From the NCBI GenBank assembly GCA_030151165.1, contig JASLEM010000579.1, positions 1 through 8,992 of the forward strand: a DNA stretch of 8,992 nt, read 5' to 3'. The notes below the pieces were generated by a model. The model had not been told where the DNA came from, searched no databases, and was given only the letters and a program-made list of their open reading frames with translations. The position numbers and the translations under genes are program-made. This stretch comes from Burkholderiaceae bacterium. GTDB taxonomy: Bacteria; Pseudomonadota; Gammaproteobacteria; Burkholderiales; Burkholderiaceae. This document shows, piece by piece, positions 1 through 5,947 of this stretch; positions within the stretch are counted from its first letter, which is position 1; each line of letters opens with the position of its first letter.

Positions 1-140
1 AGTTCCGCGCCGTTGCCGACTGCGAGAACCTGGTCCAACACGATTTCCTGGCCAACGTCCGCAGCAATCTGTTCTACCTTAATCTTTTCGCCGGCTGCAA
101 CCTTGTATTGCTTGCCACCGGTTTTTACGACCGCGTACAT
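1..140 (-). CDS. rplU: 50S ribosomal protein L21, N-terminal part (cut by window edge)
   Basis: Reading the minus strand from the ATG at 140-138 gives a protein that begins [14 protein letters not shown] and continues through a GEKIKVEQI stretch and VLDQVLAVG. This is the typical beginning of bacterial L21, which binds 23S rRNA in the large subunit. Only about 46 codons lie inside the window; the rest, and probably rpmA and obgE as in related genomes, lie beyond the left edge. A plausible ribosome binding site (AAAGG, complement of 147-151) lies about 6 nt before the ATG and supports this start. The gene diverges from ispB, and a strong candidate promoter (328-356, minus) gives it a leader of about 180 nt. 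The identification is near certain; the downstream operon partners are inference. Confidence 0.96.
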   Translation of the reverse strand, partial: MYAVVKTGGKQYKVAAGEKIKVEQIAADVGQEIVLDQVLAVGNGAE

Positions 141-210
141 AAATGACCTTTCAATTGACTTCTTCGCATCGGTGACCCGCGACGGATCGGCCGGACCTGC
201 CTCCCGGACG

Positions 211-240
211 ACACGGTCGAAACTTGCATTTCGAGGGTGT
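211..240 (-). promoter_or_regulatory. Second hairpin in the rplU 5' leader
   Basis: On the minus strand ACAC (240-237) pairs with GTGT (214-211). TCGAAA (234-229) pairs with TTTCGA (222-217) around the six-base loop TGCAAG. A symmetric CC/CC internal loop separates the two stems. It starts four bases after the larger hairpin (245-291), so the leader would carry two stacked stem-loops. There is no U-tract, so it is not an intrinsic terminator. A structural or protein-binding role is inference. Confidence 0.42.
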
Positions 241-244
241 GGCC

Positions 245-291
245 CTGGCTGGAACGCTCCGCGTGTGGTCACGCGGTAACGCCCAGCCCAG
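245..291 (-). promoter_or_regulatory. Large imperfect hairpin in the rplU 5' leader
   Basis: Read on the minus strand, CTGGGCTGG (291-283) can pair with CCAGCCAG (252-245), giving 8 bp with one bulged G at 287. The inner arms CCGCGTG (276-270) and CACGCGG (265-259) pair perfectly, 7 bp, around an ACCA loop. The bases in between can add about five pairs including G-U wobbles (282-278 with 254-258). The whole element is a stem of about 20 bp that would lie in the untranslated leader of rplU if the promoter at 328-356 is used. Several ribosomal protein operons are autoregulated by their product binding such leaders; that role here is inference. The inner inverted repeat could also act as a DNA site between the divergent genes. 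Confidence 0.5.
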
Positions 292-327
292 GTGGGCTTG
301 GACTGCCATGGGTCGGCGAAGCCGTCG

Positions 328-356
328 ATCATATCACGCGACCCCTGGAACGTCAA
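328..356 (-). promoter_or_regulatory. Candidate sigma-70 promoter for rplU
   Basis: On the minus strand a -35 box TTGACG (complement of 351-356) is followed after exactly 17 nt by a -10 box TATGAT (complement of 328-333). A TGA directly before the -10 also fits an extended -10 element. Five of six bases match consensus in each box. Transcription should start around 321-325, leaving a leader of about 180 nt before the rplU ATG at 140. This is the best-matching promoter in the window and suits a highly expressed ribosomal protein operon. It was assigned by eye, without a scoring matrix. Confidence 0.72.
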
Positions 357-396
357 AGACGCATGTGAAGTCGGCCGGGGAGCCTTCCAGGCTTCC

Positions 397-402
397 TATA
401 AT
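397..402 (+). promoter_or_regulatory. Perfect TATAAT, candidate -10 box for ispB
   Basis: The six bases match the sigma-70 -10 consensus exactly and lie between the divergent genes, facing ispB. No good -35 box is visible 16-18 bases upstream (the bases at 373-380 are G/C only). If functional, it would start transcription near 407-410, which is downstream of the ATG at 401, so the ATG and the -10 box compete as interpretations of the same bases. Confidence 0.35.
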
Positions 403-1414
403 GCCGGTTTCCCCCCTCCCGCGAACCGTCGTGAACGCCCCCCTCACCCACGCGCCCTTGCCTGTCGACCCCATGGCCGCCGAAATGCAGGCCGTCGACG
501 AGGTCATCCGCCGCCGATTGACGTCCGAAGTCGCGCTCGTCGACCAGATCGCCAACTACATCATCGGCGCCGGCGGCAAGCGGATCCGCCCTCGCCTCGT
601 GCTGCTGTTCTCGCGCGCGCTGTCGTTCACCGGCCAGAGCCGCTTCGAGCTGGCGGCGATCATCGAGTTCATCCACACCGCGACGCTGCTGCACGACGAC
701 GTGGTCGACGAATCCGCGCTGCGTCGCGGCCGCCCGACCGCCAACGCGCTGTTCGGCAACGCGGCGAGCGTGCTGGTCGGCGACTTCCTCTATTCGCGCG
801 CCTTCCAGCTGATGGTCGAGACGGGCCGCATGCGCGTGCTCGACGTCCTGGCCGACGCCACCAACGTCATCGCCGAAGGCGAGGTGTTGCAGCTGATGAA
901 CATGCACGACGCCGACCTGTCCGTCGACGACTACCTGCGCGTCATCCGCTACAAGACCGCCAAGCTGTTCGAGGCCAGCGCCCGCCTGGGCGCGGTCATC
1001 GCCGACGCGCCGCGCGATGTCGAGGACGCCTGCGCCGACGTCGGCCGCGCCCTCGGCACCGCGTTCCAGCTGATCGACGACCTGCTCGACTACGAGGGCG
1101 ACCCCGCCGCGCTCGGCAAGAACGTCGGCGACGACCTGCGCGAAGGCAAGCCCACGTTGCCGCTGCTGTACGCGATGGCGCACGGCACGCCGGAGGAAGC
1201 CGCGCTGATCCGCCATGCGATCGAGCACGGCGAGGTCGAGAAGCTCGCCGAGATCGTGCAGATCGTGCGCCACACCGGCGCGATCGACGCGACGCGCGCC
1301 GCCGCGCGCCGCGAGGCCGACCACGCGCGCGAGCGCCTGGCCGTGCTGCCGCCGTCGGAAGCGCGCGACGCACTGATGGAGCTGTGCTCGCGCTCGATCG
1401 AACGCTCGTCCTGA
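401..1414 (+). CDS. ispB: Long-chain polyprenyl (octaprenyl-type) diphosphate synthase
   Basis: This trans-prenyltransferase extends farnesyl diphosphate with isopentenyl diphosphate to make the ubiquinone side chain. With the ATG at 401 it is 337 residues, near the usual length of about 320-340. The substrate-binding GGGKRIRP stretch is present. The first Asp-rich motif DDVVD is at residues 99-103 and the second, DDLLD within FQLIDDLLDYEGD, at 226-230. The residue five before the first motif is Ala (94), as in long-chain enzymes, and the IHTATLLHDDVVDES context reads like E. coli IspB. Octaprenyl specificity is inferred from the likely Burkholderiales host (Q-8). The start is uncertain: ATG 401 lacks a clear ribosome site and overlaps a TATAAT; in-frame GTG 431 would give an N-terminus closer to relatives I remember, and ATG 473 is also possible. 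It diverges from rplU and is followed by tRNA-Pro. Confidence 0.93.
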   Translation: MPVSPLPRTVVNAPLTHAPLPVDPMAAEMQAVDEVIRRRLTSEVALVDQIANYIIGAGGKRIRPRLVLLFSRALSFTGQSRFELAAIIEFIHTATLLHDDVVDESALRRGRPTANALFGNAASVLVGDFLYSRAFQLMVETGRMRVLDVLADATNVIAEGEVLQLMNMHDADLSVDDYLRVIRYKTAKLFEASARLGAVIADAPRDVEDACADVGRALGTAFQLIDDLLDYEGDPAALGKNVGDDLREGKPTLPLLYAMAHGTPEEAALIRHAIEHGEVEKLAEIVQIVRHTGAIDATRAAARREADHARERLAVLPPSEARDALMELCSRSIERSS

Positions 1415-1446
1415 CCCGGTTCGCCAGGGCAAATTTTCGTCGGCAC

Positions 1447-1476
1447 TTGCCGAACGGCACGAAGATGTGCCAGAAT
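1447..1476 (+). promoter_or_regulatory. Candidate promoter for tRNA-Pro
   Basis: TTGCCG (1447-1452) and CAGAAT (1471-1476) are separated by 18 nt, with TGC directly before the -10 as an extended element. An A/T-rich AAATTTT (1431-1437) sits where an UP element would lie, and the bases just after the -10 are GC-rich, as in stable-RNA promoters under stringent control. Transcription would start near 1483, leaving a 5' leader of about 105 nt before the tRNA. This was assigned by eye. Confidence 0.42.
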
Positions 1477-1536
1477 CGCCAGCTCGATGAAACAGCGGGG
1501 CAGATCGGAAACGACGGCTCCACGGAACATCGGAAA

Positions 1537-1555
1537 GCGCGCTCGAAGAGCGCGT
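1537..1555 (+). other. Hairpin in the tRNA-Pro 5' leader
   Basis: CGCGCTC (1538-1544) pairs with GAGCGCG (1548-1554) around a GAA loop, with one further G-U pair outside. No T-run follows, so it is unlikely to terminate transcription. It lies 33 nt before the mature tRNA and may affect processing of the precursor; this is inference. Confidence 0.3.
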
Positions 1556-1588
1556 CTGAATCGAGGGCCCGGCAAGGGCTCGCGAATT

Positions 1589-1665
1589 CGGGGTGTAGCT
1601 TAGCCTGGTAGAGCGCTACGTTCGGGACGTAGAGGCCGGAGGTTCGAATCCTCTCACCCCGACCA
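1589..1665 (+). tRNA. tRNA-Pro, anticodon CGG
   Basis: The 77-nt gene folds as a complete cloverleaf. The acceptor stem CGGGGTG (1589-1595) pairs with CACCCCG (1655-1661), followed by discriminator A and an encoded CCA (1663-1665). The D arm runs from 1598 to 1614. The anticodon stem CTACG/CGTAG (1616-1632) holds the loop TTCGGGA with anticodon CGG at 1623-1625. The T arm GGAGG-TTCGAAT-CCTCT is at 1638-1654. A G follows the anticodon, as in tRNAs methylated by TrmD. It decodes CCG, a codon used often in this GC-rich genome. The sequence closely resembles E. coli proK tRNA in the T arm and anticodon arm. It sits alone between ispB and pilB. Confidence 0.98.
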
Positions 1666-1705
1666 GAATTCGACTGAGTGACGCGGCTCGATGCCGCTGC
1701 ACGAC

Positions 1706-1731
1706 GACCCGGAGCCTCGGCTCCGCGGGTC
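1706..1731 (+). other. Hairpin in the tRNA 3' trailer
   Basis: GACCCG (1706-1711) pairs with CGGGTC (1726-1731), and inside it GAGCC (1712-1716) pairs with GGCTC (1719-1723), with two bulged bases at 1724-1725. There is no T-run, and it lies just before the terminator at 1736-1760. Its inner part (GGAGCCTCGGCTCC, 1711-1724) closely repeats the terminator arms, so the arms could pair across the two hairpins. It could also serve in tRNA 3' end maturation. Confidence 0.45.
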
Positions 1732-1735
1732 GACG

Positions 1736-1760
1736 AAAGGAGCCTCCGGGCTCCTTTTTC
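1736..1760 (+). terminator. Rho-independent terminator of the tRNA-Pro transcript
   Basis: AAAGGAGCC (1736-1744) pairs with GGCTCCTTT (1749-1757) around a TCCG loop, a perfect 9-bp stem. The 3' arm runs directly into a run of five T's (1755-1759). It is well placed to end the tRNA transcript and to separate it from pilB. Confidence 0.87.
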
Positions 1761-1880
1761 ATTTCCGGCTCCGAGTTACTTCCTGAATCTATTCGGGTCG
1801 CGGATTTGCGACTTATCTGACGATTTCCGAAGCTTTTGACGCTCGCAAGGAACGGCGGGGTTTACGCGGGCTTATCGCGA

Positions 1881-1909
1881 TTTACTTCACCTAGTGCTTG
1901 GGCGATGAT
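1881..1909 (+). promoter_or_regulatory. Possible pilB promoter
   Basis: TTTACT (1881-1886) and GATGAT (1904-1909) are spaced by 17 nt, and each matches four of six sigma-70 consensus bases. Transcription would start near 1916, leaving a leader of about 45 nt before pilB. The -10 box lies inside the inverted repeat at 1900-1914. I saw no sigma-54 type GG/GC pair here. This is a weak match made by eye. Confidence 0.22.
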
Positions 1910-1914
1910 CGCCC
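1900..1914. repeat. Perfect 7-1-7 inverted repeat upstream of pilB
   Basis: GGGCGAT (1900-1906), a central G, and ATCGCCC (1908-1914) form an exact inverted repeat centred 54 bp before the pilB ATG. It could be a binding site for a dimeric regulator or, if transcribed, a short mRNA hairpin (5-bp stem, 5-base loop). The rest of 1761-1960 holds no gene I can support, only minor features such as a GTCGC/GCGAC pair at 1797-1812. Confidence 0.4.
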
Positions 1915-1960
1915 TTCGGCGTGTTGTGCGCCGCTCACACATCACAGTGGCTCATCGACG

Positions 1961-3691
1961 ATGGCAGTGGATTCTTTCATCGAAGCTCCCCAGACGAACC
2001 TCTCCGGGGTCGCACGCATATTGGTGCGCGCGGGACGCATCGACGCCAAGGTGGCCGAGGACCTGACCAAGGTCGCCCAGGACAAGCGCAGTTCGTTCGT
2101 CGCGCAGCTGATCGAGAGCGGCACCATGCGGCCGCTGGCCCTCGCGCACGCGCTGTCGAACGCGCTCGCCGTGCCGCTGCTCGACCTCGACGCCGTCGAC
2201 CCCAAGCAGCTGCCGCAAGGCATCGTCGACGCCAAGCTCGTCTCCCAGTACCGCATCTACCCGCTCGGCAAGCGCGGCGGCCGGCTCTTCATCGCCTGCG
2301 CCGACCCGACCGACCAGGAAGCCGTCGAGCGCATCAAGTTCGCGACGCAGCTCGCGCCGGAATGGATCGTCGTCGAGTACGACAAGCTGATGCGCCTGGT
2401 GTCCGACCAGGGCAAGTCGGCGGCGGAATCGATGGAGGCGATCGCGTCCTCCGATTTCGAGTTCGAGATCACCGACGAGGATCCGAACGCCTCGCCCGAC
2501 AAGGCGGCCGAGGTCCAGCAGGAGGTCGAGGACGCCCCCGTCGTCAAGTTCCTGCACAAGATGCTGGTCGACGCGATCAACCTGCGCGCGTCCGACCTGC
2601 ACTTCGAGCCCTACGAATTCCATTACCGCGTGCGCTTCCGCGTCGACGGCGAGCTGCGCGAGATCACGCAGCCGCCGATCGCGATCAAGGAGAAGCTCGC
2701 GTCGCGCATCAAGGTCATCTCGCGCCTGGACATCTCGGAAAAACGCGTGCCGCAGGACGGCCGCATGAAGCTGAAGTTCGGCGCCAAGACGATCGATTTC
2801 CGGGTCAGCACGCTGCCGACGCTGTACGGCGAGAAGATCGTGATCCGGATTCTCGACCCATCGAGCGCGCGCCTGGGCATCGAGGCGCTCGGCTACGAGC
2901 CGCAGGAAAAGGAACGCCTGCTGAACTGCATCGTGCGGCCGTACGGGATGATTCTCGTGACCGGCCCGACGGGTAGCGGCAAGACGGTGTCGCTCTATAC
3001 CTGCCTGAACATGCTGAACCAGCCGGGCGTGAATATCTCGACCGTCGAGGATCCGGCCGAAATCAACATGCCGGGCGTGAACCAGGTCAACGTCAACGAC
3101 AAGGCGGGGCTGAATTTCGCCGCGGCGCTGAAGTCGTTCCTGCGCCAGGATCCGGACGTCATCATGGTCGGCGAAATCCGCGACCTGGAAACCGCCGACA
3201 TCGCGATCAAGGCCGCGCAGACCGGCCACATGGTGTTGTCCACGCTGCACACCAACGACGCGCCGACCACGCTGACGCGCCTGCAGAACATGGGCGTCGC
3301 CGCGTTCAACATCGCGTCCAGCATCCTGCTCATCACGGCGCAGCGCCTGGCGCGCCGCCTGTGCGAGACCTGCAAGGTGCCGGCCGACTATCCGCAGGAA
3401 GCGCTGCGCCGCGCCGGCTACCGCGAGGACGAGCTCGACGGCACCTGGCGTCCGTACCGCGCGGTCGGCTGTGCGAATTGCAACAACGGTTACCGCGGGC
3501 GAGTGGGTATCTATCAGGTCATGCCGATATCGGAAGAGATCCAGCGACTGATCCTGGCGCAGGGCACCGCGACCGACCTCGCCCGCCAGGCGAAGGTCGA
3601 GGGCGTGCGCGACCTGCGCCAATCCGGGCTGGTGAAGGTGAAATTGGGCGTCACGACGCTCGAGGAAGTCATTTCTTGTACCAACGAGTGA
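1961..3691 (+). CDS. pilB: Type IV pilus assembly ATPase PilB
   Basis: PilB is the cytoplasmic hexameric GspE-family ATPase that powers pilus extension through the platform protein PilC. The protein is 576 residues, normal for the family. An N-terminal MshEN/T2SSE-N region (roughly residues 50-150) precedes the ATPase core. Walker A GPTGSGKT is at 335-342, the Asp box begins at VEDP (362-365), the Walker B region DPDVIMVGE is at 397-405, and the His box GHMVLSTLHTND is at 422-433. Two CxxC pairs, CETC (468-471) and CANC (504-507), form the zinc-binding site typical of PilB and GspE but absent from the retraction ATPases PilT and PilU. The ATG at 1961 gives a start like those of relatives; its ribosome site is weak, and an upstream extension to 1898 has no family-like residues. 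pilC and pilD next door favour PilB over a type II secretion GspE. Confidence 0.96.
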   Translation: MAVDSFIEAPQTNLSGVARILVRAGRIDAKVAEDLTKVAQDKRSSFVAQLIESGTMRPLALAHALSNALAVPLLDLDAVDPKQLPQGIVDAKLVSQYRIYPLGKRGGRLFIACADPTDQEAVERIKFATQLAPEWIVVEYDKLMRLVSDQGKSAAESMEAIASSDFEFEITDEDPNASPDKAAEVQQEVEDAPVVKFLHKMLVDAINLRASDLHFEPYEFHYRVRFRVDGELREITQPPIAIKEKLASRIKVISRLDISEKRVPQDGRMKLKFGAKTIDFRVSTLPTLYGEKIVIRILDPSSARLGIEALGYEPQEKERLLNCIVRPYGMILVTGPTGSGKTVSLYTCLNMLNQPGVNISTVEDPAEINMPGVNQVNVNDKAGLNFAAALKSFLRQDPDVIMVGEIRDLETADIAIKAAQTGHMVLSTLHTNDAPTTLTRLQNMGVAAFNIASSILLITAQRLARRLCETCKVPADYPQEALRRAGYREDELDGTWRPYRAVGCANCNNGYRGRVGIYQVMPISEEIQRLILAQGTATDLARQAKVEGVRDLRQSGLVKVKLGVTTLEEVISCTNE

Positions 3692-3764
3692 ACGGCGTGA
3701 CAACCGATCTCAAACCTCGCCTTTCCCAAGGCAGAATCGCAGCCACTTGCCCGACAGGGCGGTT

Positions 3765-3770
3765 GGAGGA
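3765..3770 (+). promoter_or_regulatory. Ribosome binding site fixing the pilC start
   Basis: GGAGGA lies 3 nt before the ATG at 3774. It is the clearest Shine-Dalgarno sequence in the window and favours 3774 over the in-frame ATG at 3747, which lacks one. Confidence 0.65.
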
Positions 3771-3773
3771 CTG

Positions 3774-4991
3774 ATGGCTACTGCATTGGCGAAGAGCGCC
3801 CCGGATTTCATCTTCGAGTGGGAAGGCAAGGACCGCGCCGGCAAGCTCGTGCGCGGCGAAATGCGCGCCGGTGGCGAAGCCGCGGTCAGCGCCAGCATGC
3901 GCCGCCAGGGCGTCATGGTCACGAAGGTGAAGAAGCGTCGCACCGCCGGCGGCAAGTCGATCAAGGGCAAGGACATCGCCGTCTTCACGCGCCAGCTGTC
4001 GACCATGATGAAGGCCGGCGTGCCCCTGCTGCAGGCCTTCGACATCGTCGGCCGCGGATCCACGAACCCGCGCATGACGCGCCTGCTGAGCGAGATCCGC
4101 TCGGACGTCGAGACCGGCACCAGCCTGTCGTCGGCGTTCCGCAAGCACCCGATGTACTTCGACGCGCTGTACTGCAACCTGGTCGAGGCCGGCGAAGCGG
4201 GCGGTATCCTGGAAGAACTGCTGGCACGCCTCGCGCTGTACCAGGAAAAGACGATCGCGATCAAGCAGAAGGTCAAGTCCGCGCTGATCTATCCGACGGC
4301 GGTCATCGTCGTGGCGTTCGTCGTGTTGAGCGTGATCATGATCTTCGTGATCCCGTCGTTCAAGTCCGTCTTCTCGTCGTTCGGCGCCGAACTGCCGGCG
4401 CCCACGCTCGTCGTGATGGCGATGAGCGACTACTTCATCCGCTACTGGTGGCTGATCTTCGGCGTGATCTTCATCGGCGGCTACACCTTCATCCAGAGCT
4501 GGAAACGCTCGGAGAAGATGCAGATGTTCATGGACCGGCTGCTGCTCAAGATGCCGATCTTCGGCGACCTCGTGCTGAAGTCCGTCGTCGCCCGGTGGAC
4601 GCGCACGCTGTCGACGATGTTCGCGGCCGGCGTCCCGCTGGTCGAGGCGCTCGACTCCGTCGGCGGCACGGCCGGCAACCTGGTCTTCACGCTCGCGACG
4701 CAGCAGATCCAGCGCGACGTCGCGGCCGGCTCGGCGCTGACCACGGCGATGACGACGACCAACGTGTTCCCGACCATGGTGCTGCAGATGGCGGCCATCG
4801 GCGAGGAGTCCGGCGCGCTCGACGACATGCTGGCGCGCTGCGCGGAGTTCTACGAGGAAGAGGTCGACGAGATGGTCAAGGGCCTGTCGACCCTGATGGA
4901 GCCGATCATCATCGTCGTGCTCGGCACGCTGATCGGCGGGATCGTCGTCTCGATGTATCTCCCGATCTTCAAGATCGGCCAGGTGGTCTGA
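3774..4991 (+). CDS. pilC: Type IV pilus inner-membrane platform protein PilC
   Basis: PilC is the polytopic inner-membrane protein on which PilB acts to add pilin subunits. At 405 residues it matches the family. Two T2SSF domains are visible, about residues 70-195 and 275-400, each with the conserved FTRQLSTMMKAGVPL or TRTLSTMFAAGVPL beginning and a G(E)ESG-type helix turn. Hydrophobic segments lie at about 174-197, 224-240 and 378-400, giving the usual three membrane spans. The N-terminus (FEWEGKDRAGKLVRGEM) is typical. The 82-bp spacer after pilB holds a small GCCTT/AAGGC hairpin (3719-3732) but no convincing promoter or terminator, so co-transcription with pilB is likely. The C-terminus carries the probable pilD ribosome site. 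Confidence 0.96.
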   Translation: MATALAKSAPDFIFEWEGKDRAGKLVRGEMRAGGEAAVSASMRRQGVMVTKVKKRRTAGGKSIKGKDIAVFTRQLSTMMKAGVPLLQAFDIVGRGSTNPRMTRLLSEIRSDVETGTSLSSAFRKHPMYFDALYCNLVEAGEAGGILEELLARLALYQEKTIAIKQKVKSALIYPTAVIVVAFVVLSVIMIFVIPSFKSVFSSFGAELPAPTLVVMAMSDYFIRYWWLIFGVIFIGGYTFIQSWKRSEKMQMFMDRLLLKMPIFGDLVLKSVVARWTRTLSTMFAAGVPLVEALDSVGGTAGNLVFTLATQQIQRDVAAGSALTTAMTTTNVFPTMVLQMAAIGEESGALDDMLARCAEFYEEEVDEMVKGLSTLMEPIIIVVLGTLIGGIVVSMYLPIFKIGQVV

Positions 4992-4995
4992 GCCC

Positions 4996-5943
4996 GTGCA
5001 GGATTTCGGAGGGTTGGACAGCTGGTCGCTGTGGTTGTCGCCGGTCGTGCTGGGGGTCTTCGGGCTCCTGGTCGGCAGCTTCCTGAACGTGGTGATCTAC
5101 CGCAAGCCCATCATCATGATGCGCGAGTGGGTGATGAGCGACGCGGAGATGCTCGCCGGCGGCGAGGAGCTGCCGATCGCGCTCGGCAAGCCGCAGGCGA
5201 AGGAATACACCGAGCTCGGCGAGAAGCTGATCGCGGAACTCGAGGCGCTGCCGCACCTGGGCATCGCGACGCCGCGCTCGCGCTGCTCGAACTGCGGCCA
5301 CCAGATCCGCTGGTACGAGAACCTGCCGATCGTCAGCTGGCTCGCCTTGCGCGGGCGCTGCTCGGCGTGCAAGACGCCGATCTCCATCCGCTACCCGATC
5401 GTCGAGGCGTGCACCGGCACGCTGTTCGCGCTCGCGGCCTGGCGCTTCGGGCCGCAGCCCGTCACGCTCGCCTGGTGCGCCGCGTTCGCGCTGATGGTTT
5501 CGATGGCGCTGATCGACGCCGACACCAAGTACCTGCCCGACGATCTCACCTACCCGCTGATGTGGCTGGGCGTGATCGTCGCCGCGGTCGGCTGGACGAT
5601 CCCGCTGCACGCCGCGATCTGGGGCATCGTCGCCGGCTTCATGCCGCTGTGGCTGATCGCCCAGGGCTTCAAGCTGCTGATGAACCGCGAAGGCATGGGC
5701 GGCGGCGACCTGAAGCTGCTCGCCGCGCTCGGCGCCTGGACGGGCTGGCAAGGCGTCCTGCCGATCATCCTGCTCGCCTCCATCGTCGGCCTGTGCGTCA
5801 ACCTGCCGCGCTCGATGATGGGCAAGCACGGCCGCTACACGCAGTACCCGTTCGGCCCGTTCCTGGTCGGCGGCGGCTTCATCGTGATGCTGGTCGGCGC
5901 GACGAACTGCCTCGAATGGATCGGGATCACGCTCCCCGGCTGA
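4996..5943 (+). CDS. pilD: Prepilin leader peptidase / N-methyltransferase PilD
   Basis: This inner-membrane aspartic protease cleaves prepilin leader peptides and methylates the new N-terminal residue. The N-terminal methyltransferase-type part has the GSFLNV motif (27-32) and two zinc-type pairs CSNC (97-100) and CSAC (122-125). The peptidase part has the first catalytic Asp region LIDADTKYLPDD (Asp 174/176) and the GxGD-type motif GGGD ending at Asp238. Multiple hydrophobic helices follow. The start is GTG at 4996, 4 bp after the pilC stop, with AGGTGG at 4981-4986 about 9 nt upstream. The protein is 315 residues, longer than the roughly 290 I recall for P. aeruginosa PilD, mainly because the charged loop between GSFLNVVIYR and the first CxxC (about 37-96) is about 20 residues longer. 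The peptidase could also serve type II secretion pseudopilins. Confidence 0.95.
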   Translation: MQDFGGLDSWSLWLSPVVLGVFGLLVGSFLNVVIYRKPIIMMREWVMSDAEMLAGGEELPIALGKPQAKEYTELGEKLIAELEALPHLGIATPRSRCSNCGHQIRWYENLPIVSWLALRGRCSACKTPISIRYPIVEACTGTLFALAAWRFGPQPVTLAWCAAFALMVSMALIDADTKYLPDDLTYPLMWLGVIVAAVGWTIPLHAAIWGIVAGFMPLWLIAQGFKLLMNREGMGGGDLKLLAALGAWTGWQGVLPIILLASIVGLCVNLPRSMMGKHGRYTQYPFGPFLVGGGFIVMLVGATNCLEWIGITLPG

Positions 5944-5947
5944 TGCG

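Noticed and set aside
353..1432. Long open frame on the minus strand opposite ispB
   Set aside because: It is a GC-rich shadow: low-complexity Arg/Ala/Val/Gln-rich product with no family features, fully overlapped by ispB with its catalytic motifs.
1589..1665. tRNA-Pro as an attachment site for an integrated element
   Set aside because: No integrase, no repeat of the tRNA 3' end in the window, and the neighbours are core genes in a conserved order.
1836..2066. Small 76-codon frame upstream of and into pilB
   Set aside because: No ribosome binding site or recognisable sequence, and it overlaps the start of pilB in another phase.
1952..3703. 583-codon open frame on the minus strand opposite pilB
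   Set aside because: Shadow of pilB; composition is repetitive (Arg, Leu, Asp, Val, His) and no motif is recognisable, while pilB has all its motifs in frame.
3697..3737. Possible internal promoter between pilB and pilC (GTGACA and CAGAAT)
   Set aside because: The two boxes are 29 bases apart, far outside the workable spacing, so this is probably chance.
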